Assembly (NCBI GenBank): GCA_024451685.1
Contig: JAMXCW010000001.1
Coordinates: forward strand, 124,001 to 188,000
Source of the DNA: Candidatus Bathyanammoxibius amoris
GTDB lineage: Bacteria; Planctomycetota; Brocadiia; Brocadiales; Bathyanammoxibiaceae
DNA: 64,000 bases
Direction: 5' to 3'
Part shown: piece after piece, positions 25,552-34,568 of the stretch
How the letters are laid out: every line of letters begins with the position of its first letter
How positions within the stretch are numbered: the stretch's first letter is position 1
The notes under the pieces: model-generated
Databases searched by the model: none
Told to the model about the DNA's origin: nothing
The model's input: only the letters and a program-made list of their open reading frames with translations
Program-made: the position numbers and the translations under genes

Positions 25552-26154
25552 TTACTTGATACGGAAAATGATGTCGTCTAAGCCCACCGTGATAGTAGGT
25601 CCGGCCTGGTCAAAGTTGGTATCAATGACCTTGTTGGGACCTGCAGAGAGCACAAACACGGGCTTTGTGCCGTTGACGTTGCCTTTCTGCAGGAACTCTA
25701 CGTTAACAAGATACGCGCTGCCCCAGGGGTCTTCATCGATCTTTTCCAGATATGGACCTCTCCAGCGACGTCTGCCGGTGGAGTCATAGACCGCACCATT
25801 CGTGAAAATGTGGTCGGAAAGGTCATCCTGGAGCAAAGCGACTTTTTTTATCGTCCAGCCTGTCCCAGTACCGTCAACAGCGGCGTCTCCAGATCCTGCC
25901 AGCATGTCAACATTTTCAGTTGGAGGCGAAGCGCTTAAATCCGTCGAAATAGGCCAGTCTAAGGTGTCAGCGTTCAAAGCGGCTAATGCCGTTGCGATGT
26001 GCTGCGTGTCCGCCTGGGCCTTCCTGTTCCTGGAATCACCCACGTACCGGGTCAGGGTCGGGGCCAGTATACCGGCCAGCACGGCGATTATGGCCAGCAC
26101 GATGACGATTTCAATCAGTGTAAAACCGCTCGCACTTCTAAGGTTTTTTGTCAT
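25552..26154 (-). CDS. GspG-like pseudopilin 4, 200 aa
   Basis: Tandem paralogue of pseudopilin 3. Prepilin site SG|FTLIEIVIVLAIIAVLAGILAP, same C-terminal block (RRWRGPYLEKIDEDPWGSAYLVN, VLSAGPNKVIDT, DDIIFRIK). The 76-base spacer to the next gene and the one upstream (120 bases) contain no clear promoter, so it is probably transcribed from the sigma-54 promoter upstream of gene 5. GAGGG precedes the ATG. Confidence 0.85.
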   Translation of the reverse strand: MTKNLRSASGFTLIEIVIVLAIIAVLAGILAPTLTRYVGDSRNRKAQADTQHIATALAALNADTLDWPISTDLSASPPTENVDMLAGSGDAAVDGTGTGWTIKKVALLQDDLSDHIFTNGAVYDSTGRRRWRGPYLEKIDEDPWGSAYLVNVEFLQKGNVNGTKPVFVLSAGPNKVIDTNFDQAGPTITVGLDDIIFRIK

Positions 26155-26274
26155 TTTCTTACCCTCTTAAAAATGCCCTAAGGTTTAAAAACTACTAACA
26201 AAATAACAAACACTAACGCTCAATGCATCTCTTGTCGGTTCTGCCCCCCAGATAAACCGTTCTCCTCTCCACAA

Positions 26275-26934
26275 TCATATGCCGCCGGACAGCATCAGAT
26301 ATCCTATATCGTCACCGTTTGACGTCAGGCCGGTTGTGGGGTCGGAGTTCAATGTCTCCGAGTCTTTATCGGTCTCTATGGTCTCGTTAGGTCCGGCGGA
26401 GAGCACCCAGGCATAGATAGGGGCCTCGCTTGTGCCCGAATCGTAGAACCCCTTGGCTATCACCAGATAGTTCCTTCCCCAGGGGTCCGTACCCACCTCG
26501 CCTATATACGGCCCTCTCCAAGCACCGTTGTTGTCCTCATAAGCATCGGCAACACCGCCGGGATTGTCTACCAGGAGATGGTTGCTTAACTTATCCGCCT
26601 CCGAAAGTTCCCACAGAGCGCTTATTTCCGAAACGAAGTTCGGGTCGAGAGTGCTGTCACTCCCGGTTCTCAACACCTCTATCTTGTCCATATCCGCGCC
26701 TTTCCTGGTGGGGAACTCTGTCGTGTCGTTATAAAGGGTAACTATGGCCGTAGCGATACTCTTAACCTCGGCTCTGGCGGAAACCTTTCTCGCGGTATTA
26801 ACCTTGTCCAGGGCAATAGGCATAACGGTAGCCGCGAGTACCGCCACAATTGCTACCACTATCGCAATTTCCATGAGTGTGAGACCCCGTGAGGACCTCA
26901 ATTCGGCCACCCTAACTAGCACCCAGTTAATCAT
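26275..26934 (-). CDS. GspG-like pseudopilin 5, first gene of the array, 219 aa
   Basis: Prepilin site SRG|LTLMEIAIVVAIVAVLAATVMP: Leu replaces the usual Phe at +1, Glu5 is kept. A 17-residue leader precedes it. The C-terminal block reads WRGPYIGEVGTDPWGRNYLV, VLSAGPNETIET and DDIGYLML. It lies about 40 bases downstream of the predicted start of a sigma-54 promoter. The Leu at +1 and the position in the array suggest a minor or initiating pseudopilin, which is inference only. Confidence 0.82.
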   Translation of the reverse strand: MINWVLVRVAELRSSRGLTLMEIAIVVAIVAVLAATVMPIALDKVNTARKVSARAEVKSIATAIVTLYNDTTEFPTRKGADMDKIEVLRTGSDSTLDPNFVSEISALWELSEADKLSNHLLVDNPGGVADAYEDNNGAWRGPYIGEVGTDPWGRNYLVIAKGFYDSGTSEAPIYAWVLSAGPNETIETDKDSETLNSDPTTGLTSNGDDIGYLMLSGGI

Positions 26935-26985
26935 TTAACAAATCCTTTACTCCGGTTAAAGACACATATCCCATAAATATAGTTC

Positions 26986-27000
26986 GCAATCTCCATGCCA
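26986..27000 (-). promoter_or_regulatory. Sigma-54 promoter of the pseudopilin array
   Basis: Read on the - strand the site is TGGCATG-GAGA-TTGC, an almost ideal -24/-12 element with exactly ten bases between GG and GC. Transcription would start near 26975, about 40 bases before the first pseudopilin gene, with AAGGA as its ribosome site. Sigma-54 control is well known for pilin genes. A bacterial enhancer-binding protein is needed; one NtrC-type activator is encoded at 45070, but no link is shown. Confidence 0.8.
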
Positions 27001-27012
27001 GAAAGATACCGT

Positions 27013-27022
27013 GGGGGGGGGG
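27013..27022. repeat. Homopolymer run of ten G (C on the transcribed array strand)
   Basis: Ten consecutive G lie 13 bases upstream of the -24 element of the sigma-54 promoter. Tracts of this length slip during replication and in several pathogens switch expression by altering promoter geometry. Confidence 0.8.
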
Positions 27023-27449
27023 TGGAATGCTAATATTATAAGATTCGCACTGTAAAGAGGTTATGATATAAGTCATTGCATACACTGGTGTTTGCATCTC
27101 TTGTGCAGGCATATTAAGCTACAAATTTTGTAGTTGGTGCTACATTGTTTGTAGTCCTGATCCAGCTGTATTACGGTACTTACATGGCACGGGTTTTTGC
27201 CTAAGTGTCTTCCTGGCAGGAACTTGGCGCTGCTGCGGGTGCCGCAGGGCGGGCGTGCCCCCCCTACGGGCGTTCCGTTGTTGTAGGGACAGCCATAAGG
27301 CCTCGCGTCAAACATCGTTACCACGTTAATGGTTCAATAGAAAAGACTTGACAAAAATGTGGACAAAAAGGTAAAAGAATCAGGACCAGAAAGTATCGTA
27401 TTGGGGCAAGATATCTATTCATCGTAATTTATATTTATAGGGAGAAGAG

Positions 27450-27548
27450 ATGAGTAAGAGGGTGAAAATAATGATTCTTGCATTAATCGTGCTGGGTGTG
27501 GCGGCTGCGGTAGTCAATGGGCTTCTGTTTAGTGGCAATTTGCTGTAG
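27450..27548 (+). CDS. Tiny single-span membrane protein, 32 aa
   Basis: Encodes MSKRVKIM, a hydrophobic span (ILALIVLGVAAAVVNGLLF) and SGNLL. A GGAGAAG ribosome site lies directly upstream at ideal distance. The core AAVVNxLLF resembles AAIVVNVIMF of the 39-residue protein at 22374. A hairpin with arms AGTTA...CTGC/GCAG...TAACT follows (27557-27583). Function unknown. Confidence 0.5.
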   Translation: MSKRVKIMILALIVLGVAAAVVNGLLFSGNLL

Positions 27549-27834
27549 TTTTTTAAGGCGAGTTACCCTGCTGTTGCAGTAACTACGCCACGGCGGGAAT
27601 GGAAGGTAGTTTTGAACCTCTGTGAAACGTGTGTTTTGACGTTAAAACGAGCGAATTGTTCATTTATAGCATCTTATAAACGCACAAGACATGTTTGTTC
27701 TGCGTCCGATACGGGACCTTACGCTGTGTTATTATAGTTTCCGTCACAGGGGGTTTGTCATATATCAAATTACGCATAGTCTTGTATAAAAAGAGCTTAT
27801 TGCGTCTTTGATATCACATGCTGAGTAAGGGGAG

Positions 27835-28950
27835 GTGCCTGGCGAGTTGGAACGCAAGAAGGCGGTGGTGGATATTAGCGAGCTTCTCCGTTTCGCCAAA
27901 GAGGAGGGGGCTTCAGACCTGCATCTCAGCGCGGGTGAGCCGGCGATGTTGCGTGTTAACGGCGAGATAAGGAAGATTGATTCACCCCCGTTGAAGAGAG
28001 AGGATATCCATGACCTCCTTTACGACATATTCAACGATAGACAGAAGATGATGTTCGAGGAGGACCATGAGATAGACTTCTCGCTGGATTTCAAGGGTAT
28101 AGCGCGTTTCAGGGTGAACGCCTATCTCCAGAACCGCGGTGAGGCGATTGCGTTCAGGCCCATACCGAATAAGGTCCCGACTTTGAAGGAACTTGGGCTT
28201 CCCGGCATCCTCGCTGAAATGGTAAAGAAGCCCAAGGGGCTTATTCTGGTCACAGGGCCTACGGGGTCCGGCAAATCTACCACTCTGGCGGCCATGATAG
28301 AGATGATAAACCAGAGCCAGAGGCTTCATATTATAACTATTGAGGACCCCATAGAGTTTACCTACGAGCCAAAGAAGTGTCTGATAAATCAGCGTGAGCT
28401 TGGCACACACACAAAGAGCTTTGCCCGGGCTCTGAGGGCGGCATTGAGGGAAGACCCCGATGTTATTCTGGTGGGTGAACTGCGGGACCTTGAGACCATC
28501 GGCCTCGCCATGACAGCCGCAGAAACAGGCCATCTCGTGCTCGGTACACTCCATACCTCGGGTGCGTCAAAGACCGTTAACAGGATAATAGACGCCTTCC
28601 CCGGAGACCAGCAGTCACAGATACGCAGCATGTTCTCAGGGGCGATATCTGCTATTATGTCTCAGGTGCTGCTAAGACGTAAGGACGGCAAGGGCAGGGT
28701 GGCCGCCGTAGAGGTGCTGCTGGGCTCGCCGGCCATCCGGCACCAGATTAGAGACGGAAAGGTGGCGATGATACCGGCTACCATGCAGACGAGTAAACAG
28801 ATGGGTATGCAGACGATGGATGCGGCGCTTATTGACCTGTATAACGCCGGGTTGGTGGGTATGGACGTCATATTGCCCCACCTGAGCAGCCCTGAGGCGA
28901 TGGCCAATCAGCAGGGAAAGGCGTTGGGTAATCAGCCGGAAAAGGCTTAG
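27835..28950 (+). CDS. pilT: PilT-type twitching motility ATPase
   Basis: Hexameric retraction ATPase of type IV pili. GASDLHLSAGEP near the N-terminus, Walker A GPTGSGKST, the Asp box IITIEDPIEF, the Walker B region DPDVILVGELRDLETI and the His box HLVLGTLHT are all present. The 371 residues fit the family. Start choice is uncertain: the GTG at 27835 overlaps the GGGGAGG sequence, so translation may begin at TTG 27847 or GTG 27865, which would give the usual short N-terminus. pilU follows 15 bases later. No pilB, pilC or gspE is in the window. Confidence 0.9.
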   Translation: MPGELERKKAVVDISELLRFAKEEGASDLHLSAGEPAMLRVNGEIRKIDSPPLKREDIHDLLYDIFNDRQKMMFEEDHEIDFSLDFKGIARFRVNAYLQNRGEAIAFRPIPNKVPTLKELGLPGILAEMVKKPKGLILVTGPTGSGKSTTLAAMIEMINQSQRLHIITIEDPIEFTYEPKKCLINQRELGTHTKSFARALRAALREDPDVILVGELRDLETIGLAMTAAETGHLVLGTLHTSGASKTVNRIIDAFPGDQQSQIRSMFSGAISAIMSQVLLRRKDGKGRVAAVEVLLGSPAIRHQIRDGKVAMIPATMQTSKQMGMQTMDAALIDLYNAGLVGMDVILPHLSSPEAMANQQGKALGNQPEKA

Positions 28951-28965
28951 GGCCGGGGTCTGGTT

Positions 28966-30087
28966 ATGGATATAGAAAAACTTTTGGAAGAAATGGTCCG
29001 CAGGAAGGCCTCTGACATCTACATTACCACGGGTGTGCCCGTAACCTACCGCATTGAGGATGACCTGACGGTCTCGGATAAATATAAGGAACCTCTCGGC
29101 CGTGAGCAGATACAGGAGCTGGCCTTCTCCCTGATGAGTGACAGGCAGAAAGAGGCGTTTGTGAGGGAACGCGAGCTGAATTCCGCCCTTTCGTATCCCG
29201 GCCTCGGCCGTTTCAGGGTGAATATGTGTTATCAGAGAAGTTCCATCGGCCTGGTTATAAGACACGTTAAACATCGCGTGATGAGTTTTACAGAGCTTGG
29301 CCTGCCCCCCATACTTGGGGATATATCGATGAGCAGGAGGGGGCTGGTGCTGGTTGTGGGCACTGCGGGCTCCGGTAAATCTACCACACTGGCTGCGATG
29401 GTGGACTACAGGGCCTCCAACGCATCCGGGCATATCGTCACGGTAGAGGACCCCATAGAGTTTCTTTATACACACAAGCGTTCAATAGTCACGCAGAGGG
29501 AGGTGGGCACAGACACCCACTCATATGGAGATGCCCTGAGGAACGCATTCAGACAGGCGCCGGACGTTATCCTTATCGGTGAGATACGTGACACGGAGAC
29601 CATGGAGGCGGCACTTTCTTTTGCCGAAACCGGACACCTCTGCATGAGTACGCTGCACGCCAATAATGCCAATCAGGCGATTGAACGTATACTGACCTTC
29701 TTTCCCGCGGCCATGCACGAGCAGGTATACGTACTGCTGTCGCTGAACCTCCGGGCAATCGTATCTCAAAGGATCGTCCCTACCACGACCGGCGGCTCCA
29801 GGGTGGCCGCCATGGAGATTTTACTCGATACGCCACGGGTCAAGGACCTTATACACAAGAGGGAGGTGGAACTGCTGAAAGAGACGATGGCAAAGGGGAA
29901 CCAGGAAGGCATGTTTACCTTCGACCAGTCCCTTTTTGAACTGTTTAAGGGGGGACAGATAAGCTATGAGACCGCCCTGTCCCATGCCGACGGCATGAGT
30001 GATCTCCGCCTGAGGATTAAGACCGAGGGTCTTATGAAGGAGTCAAAGGGGACGCGGAAGTCTTCCTTCAAACTGAAAACCACATAA
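28966..30087 (+). CDS. pilU: PilU-type retraction ATPase
   Basis: Second PilT-family ATPase, usually acting with PilT. It shows KASDIYITTGVP, a Walker A GTAGSGKST (Thr of GPTGSGKS replaced by Ala), HIVTVEDPIEF, DVILIGEIRDTETM and HLCMSTLHANN. The QAIERILTFFP stretch and FDQSLFELFKGG near the C-terminus are PilU-like. It forms an operon with pilT. A role in retracting the pseudopilus encoded next door, rather than a motility pilus, cannot be excluded. Confidence 0.88.
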   Translation: MDIEKLLEEMVRRKASDIYITTGVPVTYRIEDDLTVSDKYKEPLGREQIQELAFSLMSDRQKEAFVRERELNSALSYPGLGRFRVNMCYQRSSIGLVIRHVKHRVMSFTELGLPPILGDISMSRRGLVLVVGTAGSGKSTTLAAMVDYRASNASGHIVTVEDPIEFLYTHKRSIVTQREVGTDTHSYGDALRNAFRQAPDVILIGEIRDTETMEAALSFAETGHLCMSTLHANNANQAIERILTFFPAAMHEQVYVLLSLNLRAIVSQRIVPTTTGGSRVAAMEILLDTPRVKDLIHKREVELLKETMAKGNQEGMFTFDQSLFELFKGGQISYETALSHADGMSDLRLRIKTEGLMKESKGTRKSSFKLKTT

Positions 30088-30463
30088 GACTTCCACGACA
30101 AAGCTGCTGCAGTCCGACAGAAACCACGAAAAGGAACGTCTATTTTACAGTTATTTTCTACACTTACGAATGCAGATTTATTTTATAGAATGCCCTGCGA
30201 GGCTTTTAGCCTGGAAAAGACGCTAAAATAGGCTAAAATATGTTTCGGTGTGCGAACGACGCGTGAACAGTGACAACCGGCAGTACTGATAGTATATGAT
30301 GACCCACCGCTGCGGAGCGCTGTTGGCTCTGTCCTTGTGCCGGGAGGCTTCAATTCTTGCGGTGTTTGTGTTCTGTGTCTACGTGAAAAACGTTTAACGA
30401 ATTGTTACCGGACTTGAGGGAGCTAGTTTATGCACGCATTCTCGTCAGGAGGGCCGTTTTGTG
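30088..30463. other. Intergenic region between pilU and the haem protein gene
   Basis: 376 bases without a gene. A small AGGCT-TTT-AGCCT hairpin near 30199 is not followed by a T run, and I see no convincing promoter; AT-rich blocks near 30140-30240 may contain one. AGGAGGG at 30447-30453 belongs to the next gene. Confidence 0.5.
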
Positions 30464-31108
30464 ATGTATAATAATCTTCGTCTGGTTTGTTTCTTGACGG
30501 CATTTTGTATTGGCCTGGCGTTGTTATCAGACGTCAGCGCACGCGAAAAAGACATTGAGTCCCAAAACAAACGTACGATAGAGTTGGAGTGTATGTATGA
30601 ATGTATTGCCGACACGAGTGCCACCATGCTTCTCTCCATCCGTAACGTTATTGCGAAAAACCAGAAGCTCATAAACCGGGACCCCGAGACGGGAAACTTC
30701 TATTTCAAGGGTTTTGTGCCGGCGGTTGCCGGCAGCCGTGTAGCCAACGACTTCAGCCTCAGGACGGGTTACAAGTTGAAGCAGACGGCCCTCAGGGTCA
30801 GGAACCCCCAGAACAAACCTGACGAGTGGGAAAAAAAGACACTGTTGATACTCGAAGAGAACGGAATGAAAGAGAGTTTCGGAGAAATGACCGAGATGGA
30901 CGGTAGAGAGGTTTATCGTTACATGAAGCCGTTATATATGGAAAAGGAATGTGTGGTCTGCCATTCCACGTACGAGGCCATGCCCCCGGAGGTCAGGGCA
31001 TACATGGAGAGCAATTACGGCAGTGACAACGCGATGGGGTATAAGCTGGGCGACCTGCGCGGAGGTATAAGTGTTGTAGTACCGGTAATGGATATGCCTT
31101 GTCCTTGA
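30464..31108 (+). CDS. Periplasmic DUF3365 (Tll0287-like) single-haem c-type protein
   Basis: A signal peptide (ending about DVSA, residue 26) is followed by the DUF3365 domain, known from Tll0287 as a PAS-like haem-binding fold thought to sense redox state or ligands. One c-type haem motif CVVCHS lies at about residues 163-168, with a GFVPAVAG segment and the LRGGISVVVPV strand typical of the family. ATG 30464 is preferred; GTG 30461 one codon before is also possible. It sits directly ahead of a Cache histidine kinase and a response regulator and is probably their sensory partner. Confidence 0.82.
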   Translation: MYNNLRLVCFLTAFCIGLALLSDVSAREKDIESQNKRTIELECMYECIADTSATMLLSIRNVIAKNQKLINRDPETGNFYFKGFVPAVAGSRVANDFSLRTGYKLKQTALRVRNPQNKPDEWEKKTLLILEENGMKESFGEMTEMDGREVYRYMKPLYMEKECVVCHSTYEAMPPEVRAYMESNYGSDNAMGYKLGDLRGGISVVVPVMDMPCP

Positions 31109-31158
31109 GTCCTTGCGGGGCGGAAGTTTTGTCTAACCTGTATTAATCGAAGGGCTAT

Positions 31159-33480
31159 ATGCCCAGAAAGATTTTAACACGTTTTGGCGTGAACCTGCTT
31201 TGCTGGTTCATGCTGGTTGCGTTGTTGCCTTTAACGATTGCGGGCACGGTATGCTACTTTTTTGTTAAAGGCCAGATCAAGCAGGACGTGTTTAACGAGC
31301 TGCAGGTAGAGGCATGGGGCATTCAAGGTGATATAGCCGCCATCCTGGGTGAAAACCTGGCCAGGGTTGAGGGCTTTAGTTCAGACGGGTACATCAGAGA
31401 TGCCACCAGGGCTCTGACGCTCCAGGTAGAGGAATCACAAAAGATAAGGCAGGACCTCAATATACACCTCGAGGTGAACAAAAAGAGCCTTGACCCGGGT
31501 ATTATCGAGGTCTTTGTCGCAGACACTACCGGGAAGATTGTCGCCTCGACGTCCGGTGGCCAGGCCGGGAAAGACATTTCAGGGAAACGGTATTTCACAC
31601 AGCCATTTCTCCATTTTGAACAGACCGGCCCCGTTTTTGGCAGGGAAACAATGCCGATGGACAGTACCGGTGAACCGGACCTTATTTTCTCTACCTTACT
31701 AACCGATAAGCACCTGCATACGCCGATAGGTATTATAGCCAACAGGGTTTCGATAGGCGTACTGCTGAATACCATAAGGCAAAGTCTGTATATCCCCGGC
31801 GAAGGTACAAATCCGAGGGACCATAGCAAGATTCACATCTTAAACAAAGACCACTTTGTACTGGCAACGTCAGGCGGGTTAACGGACGCGCATTCGAGGG
31901 ATATTGCCGGTACGTCCGTGATAGAAAAGGCGTTTGCAGAGAACATGGCAGTGATTGACACGTATAAAGCCCCCTCGGGGCATTGGGTGCTGGGTGCAGC
32001 AGTACCTGTCAAAGAGACAGGTTGGGTAATATTGGCCGAGAGGGACTACGGCGCTGCCTTTGCCCCCCTTGGCAGGATTCGGAACCTGTTTATTATACTT
32101 AACTGTTCTGCGGCGGTTATGGCGTTCCTGGTCGCCTTTTTTGTCTCAAGAAACATGGGCGTTGCCATCAGAAAACTCAAAGACGGCACTGAAATAGTTG
32201 CCAAGGGAAACCTCGACCACAAGATAGAACTGAAGCGAAAGGATGAACTCAAGGACCTGGGCCTCTCCTTTAACGCGATGACCGGCAGGTTAAAGGAATA
32301 TACGGAGCAAATGGCGCAAAGGGGGAAAGAGGTCCTGGAAAGTGAAAAGAAGTACAGAACACTGGTTGAAAACCTGCCGCAAAAGATATTCTATAAGGAT
32401 AAAGATTCGGTCTACGTCTCTTGCAACGAAAACTACGCGCGAGACCTGAAGATCAAGCCTGAGGAGATAGCCGGAAAGACAGATTATGGCTTTTACCCGA
32501 AGGAGGTGGCCGAAAAACACAGGGCGGGCGACAAAAGAATTATGAAATTGGGGAAGACGGAAGACATAGAAGAGAAATACTTTCGTGATGGAAAAGAGTT
32601 TTTTGTCTATATGGTCAAAACACCCGTTAAGGATGAAAAAGGCAATACCGTCGGCATACTCGGTATCTTCTGGGACATCACCGAGCGCAAGCGGATGGAG
32701 GACGAGCTGAAAAGGACGCAGAAACAGCTCTTTCAGGCGGAAAAGATGTCCTCTCTCGGCACGCTTGCATCGGGTATAGCACATGAAGTAAATAACCCCT
32801 TGAGCTATGCAATAAACAATCTCGAACTGATGAAGGACTATGTTAGAGATATTGCCTCTATTGAGGGGCAGCAGTTGGATAAGAAGAAGGTTCTCCACAC
32901 GTTGGGGGAGATGCAGAAATGCCTGGACGACACCAGCGCGGGGACGGAACAGATACGGCGGATAATCTCAACCGTGTATGAGTTCTCACATCCCGGACGG
33001 GACAGACTCGACCACGTTGACATAAACAAGACGGTAGATGCCGCTCTGGAGGTCGTACGGCACGAACTCAAGTACAAGGTAAAGATAACGAAGGACTATG
33101 CCGAGCTTCCGGAGATATCGTCCTATCCCCAGTATCTGGTCCAGGTCTTTACAAACCTGTTTCTGAATGCGGTCCATGCCATCCCTGACTCCGGGGAAAT
33201 ACGCATCAAGACCTACCGGCAGGGGCAGGCGGTCTGCATCGAAATAAGTGACACGGGCGTAGGCATTCCGGAAGAGGATCTAAAGAGAATATTTGACCCG
33301 TTCTTCACCACGAAAGACGTGGGCAAGGGTACGGGGCTTGGATTGAGCATCGTTTACAACCTGGTCACAAAGGCGGAGGGTGACATAGAGGTGTCGAGCA
33401 CCGTCGGGAAAGGTACGACGTTTAAGATAACCTTGCCCCTTGGGGCAAAAGCAGACACCTCTTCACCGGAACGCGGATAA
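31159..33480 (+). CDS. Cache-HAMP-PAS hybrid-free sensor histidine kinase, 773 aa
   Basis: Membrane sensor kinase. Span one is at about residues 13-35, a periplasmic double-Cache domain at about 40-300 ([34 protein letters not shown]), span two about 308-330, then HAMP (about 330-385), PAS (about 395-515, [25 protein letters not shown]), the H-box [11 protein letters not shown] with H542, and an HATPase domain with N, G1 ([11 protein letters not shown]), F and G2 ([10 protein letters not shown]) boxes. No receiver domain is attached. The signal is unknown; the haem protein upstream and the receiver protein downstream are likely partners. Confidence 0.9.
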   Translation: MPRKILTRFGVNLLCWFMLVALLPLTIAGTVCYFFVKGQIKQDVFNELQVEAWGIQGDIAAILGENLARVEGFSSDGYIRDATRALTLQVEESQKIRQDLNIHLEVNKKSLDPGIIEVFVADTTGKIVASTSGGQAGKDISGKRYFTQPFLHFEQTGPVFGRETMPMDSTGEPDLIFSTLLTDKHLHTPIGIIANRVSIGVLLNTIRQSLYIPGEGTNPRDHSKIHILNKDHFVLATSGGLTDAHSRDIAGTSVIEKAFAENMAVIDTYKAPSGHWVLGAAVPVKETGWVILAERDYGAAFAPLGRIRNLFIILNCSAAVMAFLVAFFVSRNMGVAIRKLKDGTEIVAKGNLDHKIELKRKDELKDLGLSFNAMTGRLKEYTEQMAQRGKEVLESEKKYRTLVENLPQKIFYKDKDSVYVSCNENYARDLKIKPEEIAGKTDYGFYPKEVAEKHRAGDKRIMKLGKTEDIEEKYFRDGKEFFVYMVKTPVKDEKGNTVGILGIFWDITERKRMEDELKRTQKQLFQAEKMSSLGTLASGIAHEVNNPLSYAINNLELMKDYVRDIASIEGQQLDKKKVLHTLGEMQKCLDDTSAGTEQIRRIISTVYEFSHPGRDRLDHVDINKTVDAALEVVRHELKYKVKITKDYAELPEISSYPQYLVQVFTNLFLNAVHAIPDSGEIRIKTYRQGQAVCIEISDTGVGIPEEDLKRIFDPFFTTKDVGKGTGLGLSIVYNLVTKAEGDIEVSSTVGKGTTFKITLPLGAKADTSSPERG

Positions 33481-33511
33481 GCACTGAATCCGCATAATAA
33501 CGATTTAACTT

Positions 33512-34072
33512 ATGAAGCCGGAAGAATATACGATATTGATAGTTGATGATGACGAAAAGGTCCTGGGCTCCCTGGAGAGGACCTTTAAACGGATCGGGTA
33601 CAACGTACTCCTGGCACAGAGTGGCGAGGAGGGACTCAATCTCCTCCGCAACAATAATGTAGAACTTATAATTTCAGACGTCAGGATGCCCATAATGTCA
33701 GGCGTTGGGTTTTTAGAAAAGGCCAGGGAGACCGTACCCCACGCCGTGAGAATAGTAATGACCGCCTACGCGGACATCCAGGCCGCAGCCGAGGCAATAA
33801 ACAATCTGGGCGTGTTTAAATTTATACTTAAACCGTGGGACAGGTACCATCTGGAAAAGGTAGTAAAACAGGCGCTGGAGCACTACGAGACTGTTTCAGA
33901 AGACAGACGCCTGCACAGGCAGTTGCTCGAACAAAATAAAGAACTTGCCAAAAAGGCCGATTCCGCCAGCAGGACTATAGCCGATATGGAGAAGAAGACA
34001 ACCGTACTCGAACGTAAACTCAACAAACTCCAGGCAAAACACCAGGAAGCCGCACGAGGGAAGAAAAAATAG
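33512..34072 (+). CDS. Response regulator: receiver plus C-terminal coiled coil
   Basis: Residues 1-125 are a receiver with VDDDE, phospho-acceptor D56 (IISDVRMP), T-A-Y and K-P-W. This variant (KPWDRYHLEKVVKQALEHY) is typical of RpfG-type regulators that carry an HD-GYP domain, but here the protein instead ends in a 60-residue Lys-rich coiled coil. No output enzyme or DNA-binding domain is present, so it probably works by protein contact. It follows the kinase by 31 bases. Confidence 0.85.
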   Translation: MKPEEYTILIVDDDEKVLGSLERTFKRIGYNVLLAQSGEEGLNLLRNNNVELIISDVRMPIMSGVGFLEKARETVPHAVRIVMTAYADIQAAAEAINNLGVFKFILKPWDRYHLEKVVKQALEHYETVSEDRRLHRQLLEQNKELAKKADSASRTIADMEKKTTVLERKLNKLQAKHQEAARGKKK

Positions 34073-34147
34073 AGCCTTTATCTTCCAAATTATCCTTTCA
34101 AATCCCTCTGCTGTTATCTGTAAATGGTTGATTAGACAAAAACCCCT

Positions 34148-34176
34148 TTGCAAGAACGTTCTTTCATCGCTATAAT
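34148..34176 (+). promoter_or_regulatory. Promoter of the tRNA pair
   Basis: TTGCAA (34148-34153), 17-base spacer, TATAAT (34171-34176); a transcript would begin near 34183, about 20 bases before tRNA-Lys. The spacer begins with a palindrome AAGAACGTTCTT. Confidence 0.65.
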
Positions 34177-34201
34177 CAATTTTTTTGAGTTTTGCTGTAA
34201 G

Positions 34202-34274
34202 GGGGGCATAGCTCAGTTGGTAGAGCAACGGCCTTTTAAGCCGTAGGTCGGAGGTTCGAGCCCTCCTGCCCTCA
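34202..34274 (+). tRNA. tRNA-Lys (anticodon TTT)
   Basis: A full cloverleaf can be drawn: acceptor GGGGGCA/TGCCCTC with one G-T pair, D arm AGCTCAGTTGGTAGAGC, anticodon arm ACGGC-CTTTTAA-GCCGT with anticodon TTT, T arm GGAGG-TTCGAGC-CCTCC, discriminator A. The CCA end is not encoded. Confidence 0.95.
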
Positions 34275-34295
34275 CTTGTATCAGCGGTTTATCGT

Positions 34296-34373
34296 GGCCC
34301 CTTCGTCCAGCCCGGTCCAGGACATCAGATTTTCGATCTGAGAACACGGGTTCGAATCCCGTAGGGGTCACCA
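34296..34373 (+). tRNA. tRNA-Glu (anticodon TTC)
   Basis: Acceptor GGCCCCT/AGGGGTC, anticodon arm TCAGA-TTTTCGA-TCTGA with anticodon TTC, T arm ACGGG-TTCGAAT-CCCGT, discriminator A. Unlike the neighbouring tRNA-Lys, the CCA end is encoded (34371-34373). The two genes are 21 bases apart and likely co-transcribed. Confidence 0.95.
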
Positions 34374-34568
34374 TCCTCTCTTTGTATTCCTTGTGGTGAA
34401 AAAACATGTACAGCGACGGACAGGGCAGCGCCCGGCTCATGATAGAGGGAGACCCCGTCGCCGCATCCCGCAAGAGGCTCAACCACATCGAAGAAAAACG
34501 AAAAGGCCTTGGGATATGACGGGTGGAAACTGTAAACAGTTCTCGCTGGTTCAGCCGGGTTGTGTGAC

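Larger units (their letters stand above)
26935..27449. other. Intergenic region between the pseudopilin array and the small gene at 27450
   Basis: This 515-base stretch carries the sigma-54 promoter of the array (26986-27000), a 10-G run (27013-27022), a REP-like stretch near 27237-27300 (GGTGCCGCAGGGCGGGCGTGCC, GTAGGGACAGCC written as separate pieces) and, on the + strand, a weak promoter TTGACA (27348) N18 TAAAAG ahead of the gene at 27450. No coding sequence is evident. Confidence 0.6.

Noticed and set aside
27184-27199. TGGCACGGGTTTTTGC on the + strand as a second sigma-54 promoter
   Set aside because: There are 11 rather than 10 bases between GG and GC; spacing is strict for sigma-54.
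34406-34519. 37-codon + strand frame after tRNA-Glu
   Set aside because: No Shine-Dalgarno, no recognisable features; an open frame of this length is expected by chance.
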